A stretch of DNA of 64,000 nt from Cristatella mucedo (Eukaryota > Bryozoa > Phylactolaemata > Cristatellidae). How positions within the stretch are numbered: position 1 is the stretch's first letter; each line of letters starts with the position of its first letter. A model generated the notes under the pieces. It had not been told where the DNA came from. It saw only the letters and a list, made by a program, of their open reading frames with translations, and searched no databases. Positions 18,601-29,970 of this stretch are shown piece by piece. The DNA lies in NCBI GenBank assembly GCA_009760855.2, contig WPIO01000008.1:9221501-9285500 (forward strand), read 5' to 3'. The translations under genes and the position numbers were made by a program.

Positions 18601-20310
18601 GCACCTACGGGCATAGCTTCAGGCCCTCCAAATGCGGGCATGGTATTCTTGTAGATGTTGCTTTTTAAAACAAGTCTTCTCAGATATAATTTATCGGTTT
18701 CTATTCCGACTTGAGATTGAACCATTTTCGGAAATACTAAACAACCCTTATTTTTCTATGCTTCTTCAGCACGCATAATTGAAGGCTGCCTCTAGAGAAG
18801 GCTGCCGTATCTGTTCGAAATAAGGGAAGTAGTTTTGCCGTACAGCAGAGACTTACAGTGGTTGACGAGTGGTACGCCTTTAATGCACGGCTCAATGTAA
18901 AGTCCTAACAGGAAGACGCCAGGCTTAGCTGGATGTTAACGAAGGAGTTTCTTCCGGTGCTCCTTTGACCATAAGAACTTTTTTTAAAGGCTCACTCGGC
19001 ACGCTGCCTAACAGCGATGATCAGCGGGTAATAAACGGATCCATGGATGCTGGAATTCAACCGGGCTCGTCTTGGCCGGACCAGCGGGAAACCAGAATGC
19101 TGCGAAACGACCGCTATCTAAAGAGCATTTGGCATCCTTCAAAATACCGGCAGCTTCTCCCTGGATTACAGTTATCGTTACAGGTGGATAGCCGACGGGC
19201 TCAAGAATTTGTGCGAGTGCGAGCTAGCGACCGAGGCGAGAGCGTGAAGCGGACGAGAGCAGCTCTCCGATACGTTATCACAAGATCTATGCGTAGGTAG
19301 GAATTATACGTGCCTCGCCGCTTCATATGCATTAGCGATATGCAGTCACCCTCGCACGCTTCTCCTGAGTTCCCGATGAATTAACACGTTTTCCTCTAAA
19401 GATTTCTGCTCACCTCAGTGGCATTTTTTTCGTGCAAAGTAACCAGCGGAACGATACTTAGCTGACGTGGCCTCTGCGTGACGGCTTTGAGACGTACGTA
19501 GCCGATGTGATTTCTGGGTGCAGACACAATTAAGCTCACAGATTACTAACTCAGCAACTACTTACTTTCTTGGGGTTATAAAGGATGCGCGAGAGCGGCA
19601 CGGTGCCTTCGTTGTGCGAATATCCGGTCTCGGTCAAATTACATAAGAGCTCTTCGTATGCTTTTTTGGGCGGTAAGATTCTTGATTCTATGAGTCGTAA
19701 ACACGCTGCCAGCAAGGTTCGTCAAGAAGGTTGTATTAAAATAAAGCAAGTCAAGCGGCTGGCGCACGTGCGCACGTTGTCTTGGACTTTCTTTCCAAAG
19801 ACGGAGGTTCGACTTTATTTTATTTTCTCTATAGCGAGCGTCCTTAGCAAGCCTCGTAAAATCTTTAAAACTACAACTACCACTTTAAAACAATTAAAAT
19901 AAATAACGGCTCCTCTACAGAGCTACCTTGAACTGGTGCACGGGTTGCCGGTCCCTCGAGCTCCCTATTTTAGCCTCGCGGAATAAAGCGGCCGCTTGCT
20001 CAGATAAAGCACTTTGCAGCTGCGAGCAGAAGGTGCCTCGCGAAATGCTGCCGGAGGCAGCCTCTGCCCGGACGTGCCTCGCGGAAGCGGTGGTTGCCTA
20101 GACGTTACCGCCGCGCTCTGGGCGTCGCTAAGGGGTTTTTCGCCTGCGAGCGGCCGCCTGCAGGACGACTTCCGATGAGAGGTTGGCCCAAGCCCTGAGT
20201 GTCCACCCTCTTACCTGAGGCCTGACTCTTAATCTGTCCAACCCGACCCAGCATACTTGACCGCAGACGACTCAATCTAACCCGCACTACTATGCGTCGT
20301 GTACTTTCGC
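15679..20310. other. Long stretch without recognised genes
   Basis: GC content rises after about 17.1 kb. Open frames at 18019-18255, 18391-18725 (-), 18965-19300 and 19585-19902 were inspected; none shows a recognised domain and none is clearly bounded by splice sites. It could hold unrecognised exons or an old element. Confidence 0.4.
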
Positions 20311-20313
20311 CTG

Positions 20314-20384
20314 GCCAGGCTCTTCTTTTTGCACACCTAAGCAGCTCCGAACCTGTCGGCAGGTAGCACCTAGCCGAGCTCTAC
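20314..20384 (+). repeat. Isolated unit of the 58-bp minisatellite
   Basis: CAGGCTCTT...TTTGCACAC-TAAGCAGCTCCGAACC-GTC-G matches the tandem units at 25.9-26.4 kb, 5.6 kb away. Confidence 0.7.
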
Positions 20385-20389
20385 ATTTA

Positions 20390-20470
20390 TTATGAATAAT
20401 AATAATACACTTAATAAAGCGCCCTCGGAGAACTCAATCTCTTTCTAGGCACTTCACATTTGCCACGTTA
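20390..20470 (-). mobile_element. LINE-type 3' tail fragment
   Basis: An (AAT)n run is followed by the reverse complement of the shared tail (AAAGCGCCCTCGGAGAACTC). The body is missing. Confidence 0.75.
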
Positions 20471-20481
20471 AATGTCAATAT

Positions 20482-20650
20482 CACCTGATATAATAGCCTC
20501 CTCATTTGTATAGTGGCGGAATAGCTGTTATGCGCCTGTAGCCACAGATTGCACTAGACTATAAAGGATCGCCCACTGCAGGACTCGAACCCGCGACCAG
20601 GGCTGTGAAGACCCTTTACCTTACCTCCTGAGCTTTGACCCAGGTCTCTG
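20482..20650 (-). mobile_element. tRNA-derived SINE, family 1
   Basis: The minus strand reads AGCTCAGGAGGTAAGG (box A), then GGGTTCGAGTCCTGCAGTGG (box B), then the GGCGAT-type continuation. Its head is the closest in the window to the SINE head fused to U6 at 52.99 kb. Confidence 0.8.
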
Positions 20651-21183
20651 CAGCATTTGCAGCTCTGCGTGGGCACTCCTCAGATATGCTACTCAAAAAC
20701 AGGACGTGTTTAGCATAAGGTGTGATGCCGCCATTAGTCAATACCTATCGGCGAGCCTTCGTCGACGGGTCAGTAAAAAGCTCCCTGCACCCTGCGTTCG
20801 TAATATAAGCAGCTCGGCTATCAAACCCACGACTTGTAAGTTTAAAGCGCTGGTGAGCACTCGTTGTGGTACTCCCCGTGCCTCAGAATTTTGTGAAAAG
20901 TCGACCGTCGGGGGTTATTATCTTTCAATTTGAATTCGTAAGAGTACCATCTGCCGGGCCGGCTACATGCCGACCCAAATGCAATCAGCTTACTCGGCGT
21001 CACTCAGTAATAATAAATGGCCTCCTAAATTCTGCTTCCTAATTGCCGCCCGATAAAAACCAAGGGTTATTAATCAACGATCGAGCTGTCTAGAAGAAGC
21101 AAGATGCATTTCTGCTGACCGAGTTGTGAATGACGCCCTGCTCTGGTAGCTGCATATCTGAGACCACCACATACGCCTTAATG
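20651..21183. other. No recognised gene
   Basis: The open frame at 20706-20933 has no recognised motif. Confidence 0.4.
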
Positions 21184-21670
21184 ATAACAATAATAATGAT
21201 AATACATATGTTATAGCGCCCTCAGAGAACTCAATCTCTTTCTAGGCCCTTTGCATTTGCTGCAAAAGAAGCATGATAGAATGGTTAGTGATAGCATGCT
21301 CAATAATAACAAGCGTAACAAAGTTAGAGATGATATGCACAGGGTCAGCATGCAAATATAGTTCCTGGCAGCATGCACAGTGGCAGTATGCATATGCACT
21401 CAGATGACGAATCACATGAACCCACTAAATGCTGTAATCAATATGTGTTATTCGTTTCTGTATAAATGAACTCAAGTCTGAGATGTTGTGACACAAGTTG
21501 GAATAACTGTTCCAGGCTCTTATAGCTCATAAACAAGAGGTGCAGTCTCCGAAAGAACTGGAGGTTTGTACGAGGCATTGGTAAACGATTAGATTTCAAA
21601 AAGCGGGTGGTACGATGCTTAGCCCGGTAATGGAGTAGATTTAGTAGGCAGACTGGAGAAAAAGAATTGT
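21184..21670 (-). mobile_element. CR1/L2-like LINE 3' fragment
   Basis: An (AAT/AAC)n run, the reverse-complement tail, the 3' UTR with GCACAGGGTCAGCATGCAAA, and a decayed RT C-terminus up to about 21670. Confidence 0.82.
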
Positions 21671-21853
21671 ACCCAGGCTAGGTGTGGTTGGCTGGGACGT
21701 TACGACTGCAATGAGATGAGGGTCAACGGCTAGGCTGGGATCTGACCTATGGACACGACCGGATGTGTAGTGACGAGAGATTACCGTGACTCTTAGGTAA
21801 AGGAAGCTGGCTGACTAAGTCGTGGTGTTGGAGGCTACTGGCCTCTCCGAGTT

Positions 21854-23482
21854 ATGCATCTGGATGGGTGTATGCGTGCTCCGACGATGCAGCCACTAAG
21901 GCAGGTCACTAGTGATGTAGTCCTAAAGCTCGTATCTCAATCAAAGAAGACAACAAGTCCACTGGACCCTATTCCCACTGTCCTGCTCCTACGTTGCATT
22001 GATCTGCTGCTGCCATGCATAACCAACATCATTAATATGTCATTAGCCTCAGGTCAGGTCCCAGCACCTTTCAAAAAAGCTGTAGTCAGGCCACTTCTCA
22101 AGAAAGCTACACTAGACCAAGAGAACTTAAGCAACTACCACCCAGTCTCCCTTCTACCATTCCTATCAAAGACACTGGAACGGGTCGTGGCAGACCAGCT
22201 GAACTCGTATATCGAAACCTCACACCTTGCTAGTAAGTTCCAGTCTGGCTTTAGAGCTAATCACTCCACAGAGTCAGCATTGCTTCGGGTAAACAACGAC
22301 CTACTTAGGAATGCAGACATGGGTAGAGTGTCTCTTCTTGTTTTGCTCGATCTTTCGGCAGCTTTTGATACCATCGATCACAAAGTACTTCTAGAGCGCC
22401 TGTCATCTCGCCTGGGCATCACTGGCACTGCTCTGCAGTGGTTCAGGTCCTATCTCAGTGGGAGACTCCAGAGTGTTGACGTGAATGGACAAAGATCATC
22501 TGAAGTACCTCTAAAATATGGAGTACCTCAGGGCTCTGTGCTAGGTTCGGTCCTTTTCACCGTTTATACTCTCCCTCTCGCTGATGTGATTGCCAAGCAC
22601 AATCTAGGCTTTCACTTCTATGTGGATGACACTCAGTTGTACCTTTGCTTTGATCCCTCCCAGCCTTCGAGCACCTCAAATTCTCTAAACTCACTAGCTG
22701 CATGCATTGATGACATCCGATCATGGATGGCAGCAAATTTTCTAAAACTAAACGATGATAAAACTAACTTACTAGTTATGGGCAAACCTAGTGTTATTCA
22801 GAAATTGGAAAGGCTGACTTTCAAAATTGGCTCTGCCAGCATATCTCCAGTTGCATCAGCTCGAAATCTAGGTGTCATATTCCAAAGCGACCTCTCGTTA
22901 GACGACCACATCAGCTCCACAGTCAAATCAGCCTATTTTCAGCTTCATAAAATTGCTAAAATTAGGGCTTGTTTAGATAAGGTTACCACGTCCAAGTTGG
23001 TCCATGCATTCGTGACATCTCGTCTCGACTTCTGCAACTCACTGCTTACTGGCCTACCAGCATGTGCGATCAGGCGATTGCAGCTGGTGCAAAACTCTGC
23101 AGCTAGGCTTGTCTGTCGTGAGCGTCGCAGTTGCCACGTTACTCCACTTCTCGCCGACCTGCACTGGTTACCAGTCAAGCAACGGATTGACTTCAAGGTT
23201 TTGTCGCTCACTTTTAGGTCTCTTCATTCTATGGCTCCAGCCTATCTTTCAGATATACTACCCCATCAGGCAAAGCATCGTACCACTCGCTTTTCGGAAT
23301 CCAACAGTCTAGAAATACCTCGTACAAACCTTAAATCCTTTGGAGACCGTGCATTTAGCTCGTATGCTCCCACAGCCTGGAACTCCCTCCCGACCTGCAT
23401 CAGAACATCCCCTGACCTGACCACATTTAAAAGAAACTTAAAAACATACCTATTTAGGACAGCATTTAGTGGGTCCTTGTGA
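21854..23482 (+). CDS. LINE reverse transcriptase ORF, 542 codons, uninterrupted
   Basis: RNA-templated DNA polymerase of a CR1/L2-like non-LTR retrotransposon. Visible motifs: NYHPVSLLPFLSKTLERVV (about residues 94-112), QSGFRANHSTESALL (130-144), motif A with LLDLSAAFDTIDH (164-176), VPQGSVLG (224-231), the catalytic box FYVDD (255-259), and FLKLNDDKT (296-304). The usual C-terminal part runs to YLFRTAFSG. No endonuclease domain lies upstream, and homology to other copies starts only near 21870, so the insertion is 5'-truncated. The first 10 or so codons, and hence the listed start, are probably flanking sequence. The catalytic box has Val where sibling copies have Ala (FYADD). An unbroken frame suggests a recent insertion, but there is no sign of expression. 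Confidence 0.93.
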   Translation: MHLDGCMRAPTMQPLRQVTSDVVLKLVSQSKKTTSPLDPIPTVLLLRCIDLLLPCITNIINMSLASGQVPAPFKKAVVRPLLKKATLDQENLSNYHPVSLLPFLSKTLERVVADQLNSYIETSHLASKFQSGFRANHSTESALLRVNNDLLRNADMGRVSLLVLLDLSAAFDTIDHKVLLERLSSRLGITGTALQWFRSYLSGRLQSVDVNGQRSSEVPLKYGVPQGSVLGSVLFTVYTLPLADVIAKHNLGFHFYVDDTQLYLCFDPSQPSSTSNSLNSLAACIDDIRSWMAANFLKLNDDKTNLLVMGKPSVIQKLERLTFKIGSASISPVASARNLGVIFQSDLSLDDHISSTVKSAYFQLHKIAKIRACLDKVTTSKLVHAFVTSRLDFCNSLLTGLPACAIRRLQLVQNSAARLVCRERRSCHVTPLLADLHWLPVKQRIDFKVLSLTFRSLHSMAPAYLSDILPHQAKHRTTRFSESNSLEIPRTNLKSFGDRAFSSYAPTAWNSLPTCIRTSPDLTTFKRNLKTYLFRTAFSGSL

Positions 23483-23715
23483 TTCGTCCTCGATGTGCTT
23501 ATGCGTGCTGACACTGTTCATGCTGCCACTAACCACATTTGCATGCTGACCCAGTGCATGTAACCCCTAACCATGTTATTCATTTTGTTTGTTTTTCAAG
23601 CATGATTTTACTTACTATTCTATTGCGTATCACTTTGCAGCAAATGTAAAGCGCCTAGAAAGAGATTAAGTTCTCTGAGGGCGCTTTATCAAGTCCAATA
23701 TTATTATTATTATTA
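21870..23715 (+). mobile_element. CR1/L2-like LINE, 5'-truncated, intact RT and 3' end
   Basis: Comprises the RT ORF and a short 3' UTR (GCATGCTGACCCAGTGCATG). The 3' end reads AAAGCGCCTAGAAAGAGATT, then AAGTTCTCTGAGGGCGCTTT, then an (ATT)n tail to 23715. This is the best reference copy for all other fragments here. Confidence 0.92.
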
Positions 23716-24210
23716 AGGCTACGATTGCCCAAGGCCCGATTGGAGCTAGATAGCACACTCGTTGTTGTGGCTTTTACATTCCCCGTCCCCATGCACAGTC
23801 TGTCCATCCCCTAAAAAAGGCGCTGTGTTAAGTGCAGGCTTGAACGCAGCTTTCAAAGGTCTGATTCTGGTGCCGGTCTAGTCAATTTCAAAGAATTCCT
23901 TCAAGTCTGCAAGAGGACGCATGCAAAAGCAAGGGCTTTTTTCCCTCTAGAAGGGAAGTCCTGCTAGTGAGACCCATAATGGATTTATTAGACGATAAAC
24001 CAATTACCGGCCAATTCAGTGAGGTCTCACTACCCAGACATTAACGGCTCTGCCAGCAATTTTTGAGCATAATTGCACACATGCTTGCACATACAGCCAT
24101 CTCCGACTAAAGCAATTGTTGAATCGCAAATTATGACTTTCCTAAAGAAACTTTCAAAGGTTTTAAACTGCATTGTGGCTATCTTAATAAGGTTTAGTAA
24201 CAAGATTTAG
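23716..24210. other. No recognised gene
   Basis: No family signature seen. It may include the decayed 5' part of the next LINE. Confidence 0.4.
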
Positions 24211-25205
24211 TCTTTAGAAGATCATATACCAACTCCACTGTGATATTCACTGGCAGACAAACTTAGCCCAGCCATAACCAACATTTTTAATGCTTCTCTG
24301 GATTAAAGTGCTGTACCCAAGTTGTTCTAATCGGCCATCGTTAGACCGATACTTAAAAAGCCTGGATTAGATGCAGAGGTTCTTGAAAACTATCATCCAG
24401 TTTCCCTTCTTTCATTTCTGTCAAAGATGATTGAAGCAATTGTCGCTAAGCAGCTTGTCACACGCATTGGAAATAATGAATTTTAAGAGACGTTCAATCT
24501 TAGTCCAAGCGTCAGTACTATACCAAAACTTCTCGCCTCCGTATACTTAACCAATCACATCCTTAGCATCAAAGATAGCCGGAATGATACTGCATTAGCC
24601 CTGCTAGATATATTAGCTGCCTTTAACCCTACTGATCACAATATTCTGATCATATTCTAATCAATCTAATCGTATCAAATTTAACGATTGAGAACAACTA
24701 TCGGATCGGCAGACAAAGCAATCGTGTGGTTCAATTTGCACTTGTGCGATTTGAATATCTTTGCTATTCAATCTGCATCGTGTAGGGGTCAGGTCTTATC
24801 CCCGACACGAGTCACCTGCAGAGTCCCACAAGTGTCCATCCTCGGTCCTTTGCTGGTCTCCATTAATACTTTACCTCTGGAAAAAGTGATTTTATTATAT
24901 AGAATAGACTATAATTTGTGTGCTGGCGATGATCAGTGGTACTTCTTATTTTGACCATAGGATTCTGCTGAAACTACTGATATGTCGAACGCCTGCCTTG
25001 TAGACAGCCGATCCTGGATGTCGGCAAATTTACTTATACTAAACGACGAGAAAACTGAACTGTTATTCATAGGAGATCCCAAGTGCGTGACTGGACTAGA
25101 AGGCTTTGCCCTTTCGACCATTTTGCTTTGCAGCAGATGTTAAAGGATTAGACAAAAATTAGGTTCCCTGAGGGCCCTGTAATAAATTTGTTATTGTTAT
25201 TGTTA
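24211..25205 (+). mobile_element. Diverged LINE copy (second subfamily), 5' part plus tail
   Basis: The broken translation gives SAIVRPILKKPGLDAEVL, then NYHPVSLLSFLSKMIEAIV, then ALLDILAAF. A degenerate 3' tail follows at 25120-25205 (TTAGGTTCCCTGAGGGCCCTG) ending in (TTATTG)n. Much more diverged than the 21.9-kb copy. Confidence 0.72.
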
Positions 25206-25229
25206 TCAATAGGCTATGTTGTCCTGCTA

Positions 25230-25870
25230 CCACAACCATGTGCTCGGTATTTATGAGCTGTCTTCCACAGCTGCCTAAATTTTGAAAGCTTTGTTAAGAA
25301 GACTGCTTTCGCAGCTAGCCATCACGTCTGATCTCTGTCTAAAATTAGGATATATCTTCCGTGGTGGTTGGCAATTAGTTAAATTAGTTCAATGGTTCAG
25401 TCTCGGCTAGACTATTGAAATTTCCGTTTGGTTGGGCTTCCGAAAAAAAGCCACTAGACCACTGCCGCTGGTGATGAATATGGCTTCAAGACTAGTTTGC
25501 AAATCCCAAAGATTAACCAAGTGTCTCCTTTGCTGAAAGAGCTAGAATGGATTCCGATTGATCAACGGACACAGAGTAAAGTTCTTCCGCGACCCACAGG
25601 GTCAGCCACGGCTTGGCTCCTTCATACTTAGCTGAGCTGTTGCACCACTTTCAACCTCCTTGTGCCCTCAGGTCCCGTATGGCGAATAAGTTAGCTATTC
25701 AATTCCTCAGCTTAAAGAACGTTGGCAACAGAAGCTTTTACTCTGCAGGTGTGGTATGCTTCCACCTTTATCTTTGTTTCGTGAGACGAAGTCTGTTGGC
25801 TACCGAATGCCTACCAAAAGCCGCTCAGGCTTTGGTAAGCTATACAAAACTCTCGTGCTTAGCACCCATA
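25230..25870 (+). mobile_element. LINE RT C-terminal remnant
   Basis: Decayed C-terminal RT pieces: SRLDY-like then GLP near 25400-25440, APSYLAELL near 25615, and LKNVGNRSFYSAG near 25715. It lies after, not before, a LINE tail, so it is either a separate copy or a copy split by an inserted tail. Confidence 0.6.
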
Positions 25871-25904
25871 TAGAGGCTTTGTAGAGTTGCAGACAGACAT
25901 ACAT

Positions 25905-26395
25905 TACATCCGTCAACACGTAGCACACAGCGAAGCCTTTGTTCTGCACACATAAGTAGCTCCGAACCAGTCAGCTGGTAGAACCCAGCAAAGCTCTTGT
26001 TCTGCACACACAGGCAGCACTGCATCCGGCAACAAGTAGCACACAACCGAGCCTTGGCTCGGCATACATAAGCTTCTCTGAAGCAGTCAGCTGTTCACCC
26101 AGCAAAGCACTTGTTCGGCACTCATTAGCATATCCAAACCCAGTCAGTCGGTAGCACCCGGCCAAGCTTTTGTTCTGCACACACAGGCAGCTCTGCATCA
26201 GTCAACAAGTAGCATACAGCCAAGCTCTTGTTCTGAACACATAGGCAGCAGCTCCAAACTATTCAGCAGGCTGCACCCAGATAAACTGTTGCACTGCATT
26301 CGTAAGCAGCTCCGAGCCTGTCAGCCGGTAGCTTACAGCCAAGCTTTTGTTCTGCACTCATAAGCAGCTCTGCATCAGTCATGACTATTGTTCTG
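25905..26395 (+). repeat. 58-bp minisatellite, about 8 diverged units
   Basis: The repeating core is GCTCTTGTTCTGCACACATA, then AGCAGCTCCGAACCAGTCAG, then a GGTAGCACCCAGCCAA-like stretch. Units are 56-62 bp. A variant with TGCATC-GTCAACAAGTAGCA replaces the middle at roughly every third unit. Confidence 0.85.
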
Positions 26396-26878
26396 TATGT
26401 ACAGAACATGTAGATAACAGACTTTATAATATAGGGTATAATAGAGCCCCTAAAATTACCTGATGCACGATGCATATGTCTAATATGAAAAATCAAAATG
26501 CTGTTAAGGTATTGGACCCAGTCACCTGTGGGCTGATCGGCTGAGCCGATGATCAGCCTTTCCAAGATTCAGCAAGCCCCTAACCTCTCCAAGCTTCTCT
26601 ACGCAGTCTGCAATCTGTGGCACTGTCAGTCACGTGCTATTTAGCACAAGATCGTGAGGGGGAATAAACCTCGGCACTCCGAAAGCAAGCCGTTTGGCAT
26701 ACGCAGGTCTACTTAAAGTTAAACGGAATCACAGAGCACCCTGCTCCAATACTCACAACAACTGATGGCTAGGGGACGCCCATACCCCAGTAGAAGTCTC
26801 CTGGAAACCTTGCCATGCGGTTCGCTGGTGGTCGGCCTCGGTTTGGCATCCCTAGAACTTCCTGGCAGCTGGAGAAGT
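26396..26878. other. No recognised gene
   Basis: Flanks the LTR element. No coding or repeat signature was recognised. Confidence 0.4.
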
Positions 26879-27117
26879 CTTTACAAACGTGTTGTGCGAT
26901 TCCACGTTGCTTATAACTAGTCAAAAAACGCAGCACTCGCAACGGTGATAGTCTCAGCCGACATCTGCCGAATACTGGCGACGCCTGAACCTTCTAGCAC
27001 AGTAAGCTCTCATATCTTCACATATAAAGTCCGATCACGGGGCCGGGTTTTTATGAGGGCCATAGATTCTTGCGTAATTGCATAATCGTGAATAAAGATT
27101 AACAGCGGTAATCTGGC
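26879..27117 (-). repeat. LTR (element 3' LTR, minus orientation)
   Basis: Aligned with 29461-30056. The outer edge TTACAAACG is degenerate, and the opposite edge is not sharply defined. Most differences in the first 26 bp are transitions. Confidence 0.55.
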
Positions 27118-27659
27118 TCATTTAGCTGACGTAGCAGCTTCAGTGCCACTCCTTAAAGGAAGGCCGTCCTCGGCCGTGATAAAAATAAACCTAGCAGCCA
27201 GCTATGGCAGGTGTCAACCTTCGACTTCGCCACTTCGTCAGGCTTGAACGGTCAGGAACCGTTCGAGCGAGTAATTGTGACTTCATTCTATCATATTTAG
27301 TACTGGCATTTCCACAGCAACCCAGTCTTCTTGGCTAGACCAGAGGTCGGCAAAGGTTTTGAACTACTAGGCCGTTTCAGGAGGTCAAGAAGGCACACTA
27401 GGCTAGAAGAAACCGGGCCCACTCTGCTGGCAAGGCAGAGTGGGCGTGGCCAGACGAACTAATGAACAAAAAGCCACAACTGACGCACAGATACGCACTG
27501 CAATAGCAGGGGTAGACATATATCACCCCAACCCAGCCAGGCACCTATTTTCGTACAAGTGCCTGACGTCAGTTCTAAAAATAAACTTGGGTATCAGTTG
27601 AATTGAAACCGGCAGTAATGAAGTTGAACAAAACCTCGACTATTGAATTACTAACCATT

Positions 27660-27765
27660 CGATCGCTCTTCTTTTGCAGCAAATGCAAAGTGCCTAGAAA
27701 GAGATTGAGTTCTATCCAGGGCGCTATATTAAATGTATTGTTTATATAACTATTAATTAGGCTGG
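27660..27765 (+). mobile_element. LINE 3' tail fragment
   Basis: TTTGCAGCAAATGCAAAGTG, then CCTAGAAAGAGATTGAGTTC, then GGGCGCTATATTAAATG. It lies within the LTR element's interior. Confidence 0.75.
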
Positions 27766-28549
27766 ATCCAACTATAAATAACTAGGGTGGCTTTAGGCCG
27801 GACTTGAGTGGGCCTGGTGTGGACAACCTAGTGGAGACAACCTAGGGCCTATCTGACATAAAGGCCGGCTTTTGCCGACCTCTGAGTTAACACTTTCTGG
27901 CGCAAATCCGTCACGGCTATGGGCTGCCGCCGCTAGCCATGCGAAAAGCAAAGTCACAGTTCTAAAATCATACTGCGAAACGCTCGAAGCAAATTCGAGC
28001 ACAAAAACAGCTAGCTCTCAACTTAAAGCAAAAAGTGGCCGAGAGACGGCACGTGCCTCAAAAAACTCGTTAGTTGGGGTACTCGTAAGTCAAAGTACCT
28101 CTACAGTGAAGAGGAAGGCACGTGCCTCAAAAACTCGTCAGTTACTCGAAAAATCCAGTGCACTTGCTTTGCGACAAGCCGATTTAGCAACCGGTGGTAG
28201 GTCGTAATCACTTGACATTAATCGCCATTCACGTAATCAAAGATGGCGACATCACATTCACCACGTGGCAAAGGCAACGACATTATCACTGAAGAAGCAT
28301 GCAAGTACTATGACGAGCGAGAAAAGAAGTTTCCGTAAGTCGGAAAGCATGCGAAAAGTATTCGCCATAAAAACTTGAGCTTGCGACATAGACAGGTAGT
28401 CGTCTCCATCATCGTGCAGCAGTGGCGTGCGGCATCTAACGCCGCCATTACACTGAACATGCCAAAATATAGCTCTTCGTCTGGCATTTAGCAAGACTTT
28501 ACTACAGCCACGTTACTTGTAGCACGGACATAATCAGTCGTAGACTTGC

Positions 28550-28553
<4 letters not shown>

Positions 28554-28597
<44 letters not shown>
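28554..28597. repeat. (GA)n microsatellite
   Basis: About 22 pure units within the LTR element interior. Confidence 0.95.
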
Positions 28598-28598
<1 letters not shown>

Positions 28599-29440
28599 AG
28601 CGTGTCCAAAGTCAGACCACAAGTTCAACACCTCAATAGTTTGAACGGTAGAAGTTTCGAAGCAAGATACAGCAGTAACAGGTTTCGCAGTGGCAGTAAC
28701 AGATTCATGAAGACTCAACATTTTGAACCTCAAATCTTCAGCCAAGGCTAAGGTAACAGACAACTGAATGTAACCAGCAGCCATTTCTATGCTCACATGT
28801 AAAATCCTAATCTCTGGCCTGGCCGGAAAGCCGCATATCAGGCTTTCCGGTTTCAACGCACGAAGCTTCATCTCCGGTCTGCACCTGTGCTACCTTGGCC
28901 ACCTTAACACCTTTGACGAGGTCGAGATTATCAGTGAGAAGTGCAACCCTGCTGCTGTCGTAAGCTGACTTAATTTCCATCTTTGTACCAGTCTCAGCAT
29001 GACTGTCAGCCGATTGCTGCTTAGCTAAGACATTTGCAGTTGACATTCCCGACTGTTGCTTCAGACGTTGAGTTACCACGGCTTAAAGAATATCCATACT
29101 CTGCAGACTAGTGTGTTTAAATGCTGCTGTGGCCTTCTCGGCCGTCTGTACTGCCTCCGGACATCAGCGGCCCGAGCGTTCACCCAATATTCGCGTACGA
29201 AAAGAATGAGTTTGAGTGTTATTCATTAATGTGCTTGATTGCAAGTAAGCACGGCCAAATTTGCTTAAATTCAGAGGAGCATTATTCTGAAGCTCAAATT
29301 TTGGCGTTAGTAGCAACTTCTTCGTCGTTCAAAGACTCAGTTTCGCGTTCTGTCTGTAACTACACGCTCGAATAAAGAACTCAATATTTCAGGTTCAACC
29401 TTAACCAACAGAGACACAAGGAAAGGTCCTCGGCAATTAT

Positions 29441-29458
29441 CTAATACCTCTGACACCA
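29441..29458 (-). other. Primer-binding site of the LTR element
   Basis: Minus strand TGGTGTCAGAGGTATTAG, two bases from the LTR edge. It begins with TGG (complement of the tRNA CCA end), as expected of a tRNA primer site. Confidence 0.55.
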
Positions 29459-29529
29459 AATGTTACAAACGCGTCGTACGGCTTCACGTCCAGACAGAAA
29501 TAGGCCACAAAAAAGATAAAAATAAGTAT

Positions 29530-29665
29530 AATTCATTTGCATAGCGCCCCAAGAGAACTTAATCTCTATTCAGGCACTTTACACGTGCCTCGGGGCTCGA
29601 GCCCATGACCTCAGTCAGGCCTTGGTCGGGGCGAGTACCTTAACCGCTGGACCAAACAGCACTCG
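29530..29665 (-). mobile_element. tRNA-derived SINE, family 2 (LINE-tailed)
   Basis: The minus strand reads GGTCCAGCGGTTAAGGTACT (box A), GGGCTCGAGCCCCG (box B), then GTAAAGTGCCTGAATAGAGA, TTAAGTTCTCTTGGGGCGCT, i.e. the LINE 3' tail. Confidence 0.82.
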
Positions 29666-29834
29666 TAACTCTGTTAGTCTATGCCGACGGTGAACGAATA
29701 ATGGCGACCCCTGAACCTTGTAGCGCGGCTAGCTACTTGTAGGTACCGCATCGGCGCACGCAGCTGCATCGATAGTAGCAGGGCTAGCCTAGGGGCCTAG
29801 CCTTGATGGGGTAGCTCCGATTGGTAGGCTGGAC

Positions 29835-29970
29835 CCAGAGGATAAAGCGACCTAAAAGTGAGTGACAGAACCTTGAAGTCGATACGCTGCTGCTTTACTG
29901 GGAGCCAGTGCGCGTCGGCAAGGAGTGTTGAGATGTAGCACCTGCGACGCTCACGACAGACAAGCCTCAC
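29835..29970 (-). mobile_element. LINE RT C-terminal fragment, antisense
   Basis: The minus strand encodes the DLHWLP-type block and CRERR-like segment of the RT C-terminus. Both ends are truncated. Confidence 0.7.

Noticed and set aside
17100-19902. Open frames of 62-111 codons in moderately GC-rich DNA
   Set aside because: Inspected for conserved motifs; none recognised. No promoter or splice pattern supports them.
25905-26395. CRISPR-like array
   Set aside because: Units are contiguous and diverged without unique spacers, and the context is a eukaryotic genome. It is a minisatellite.
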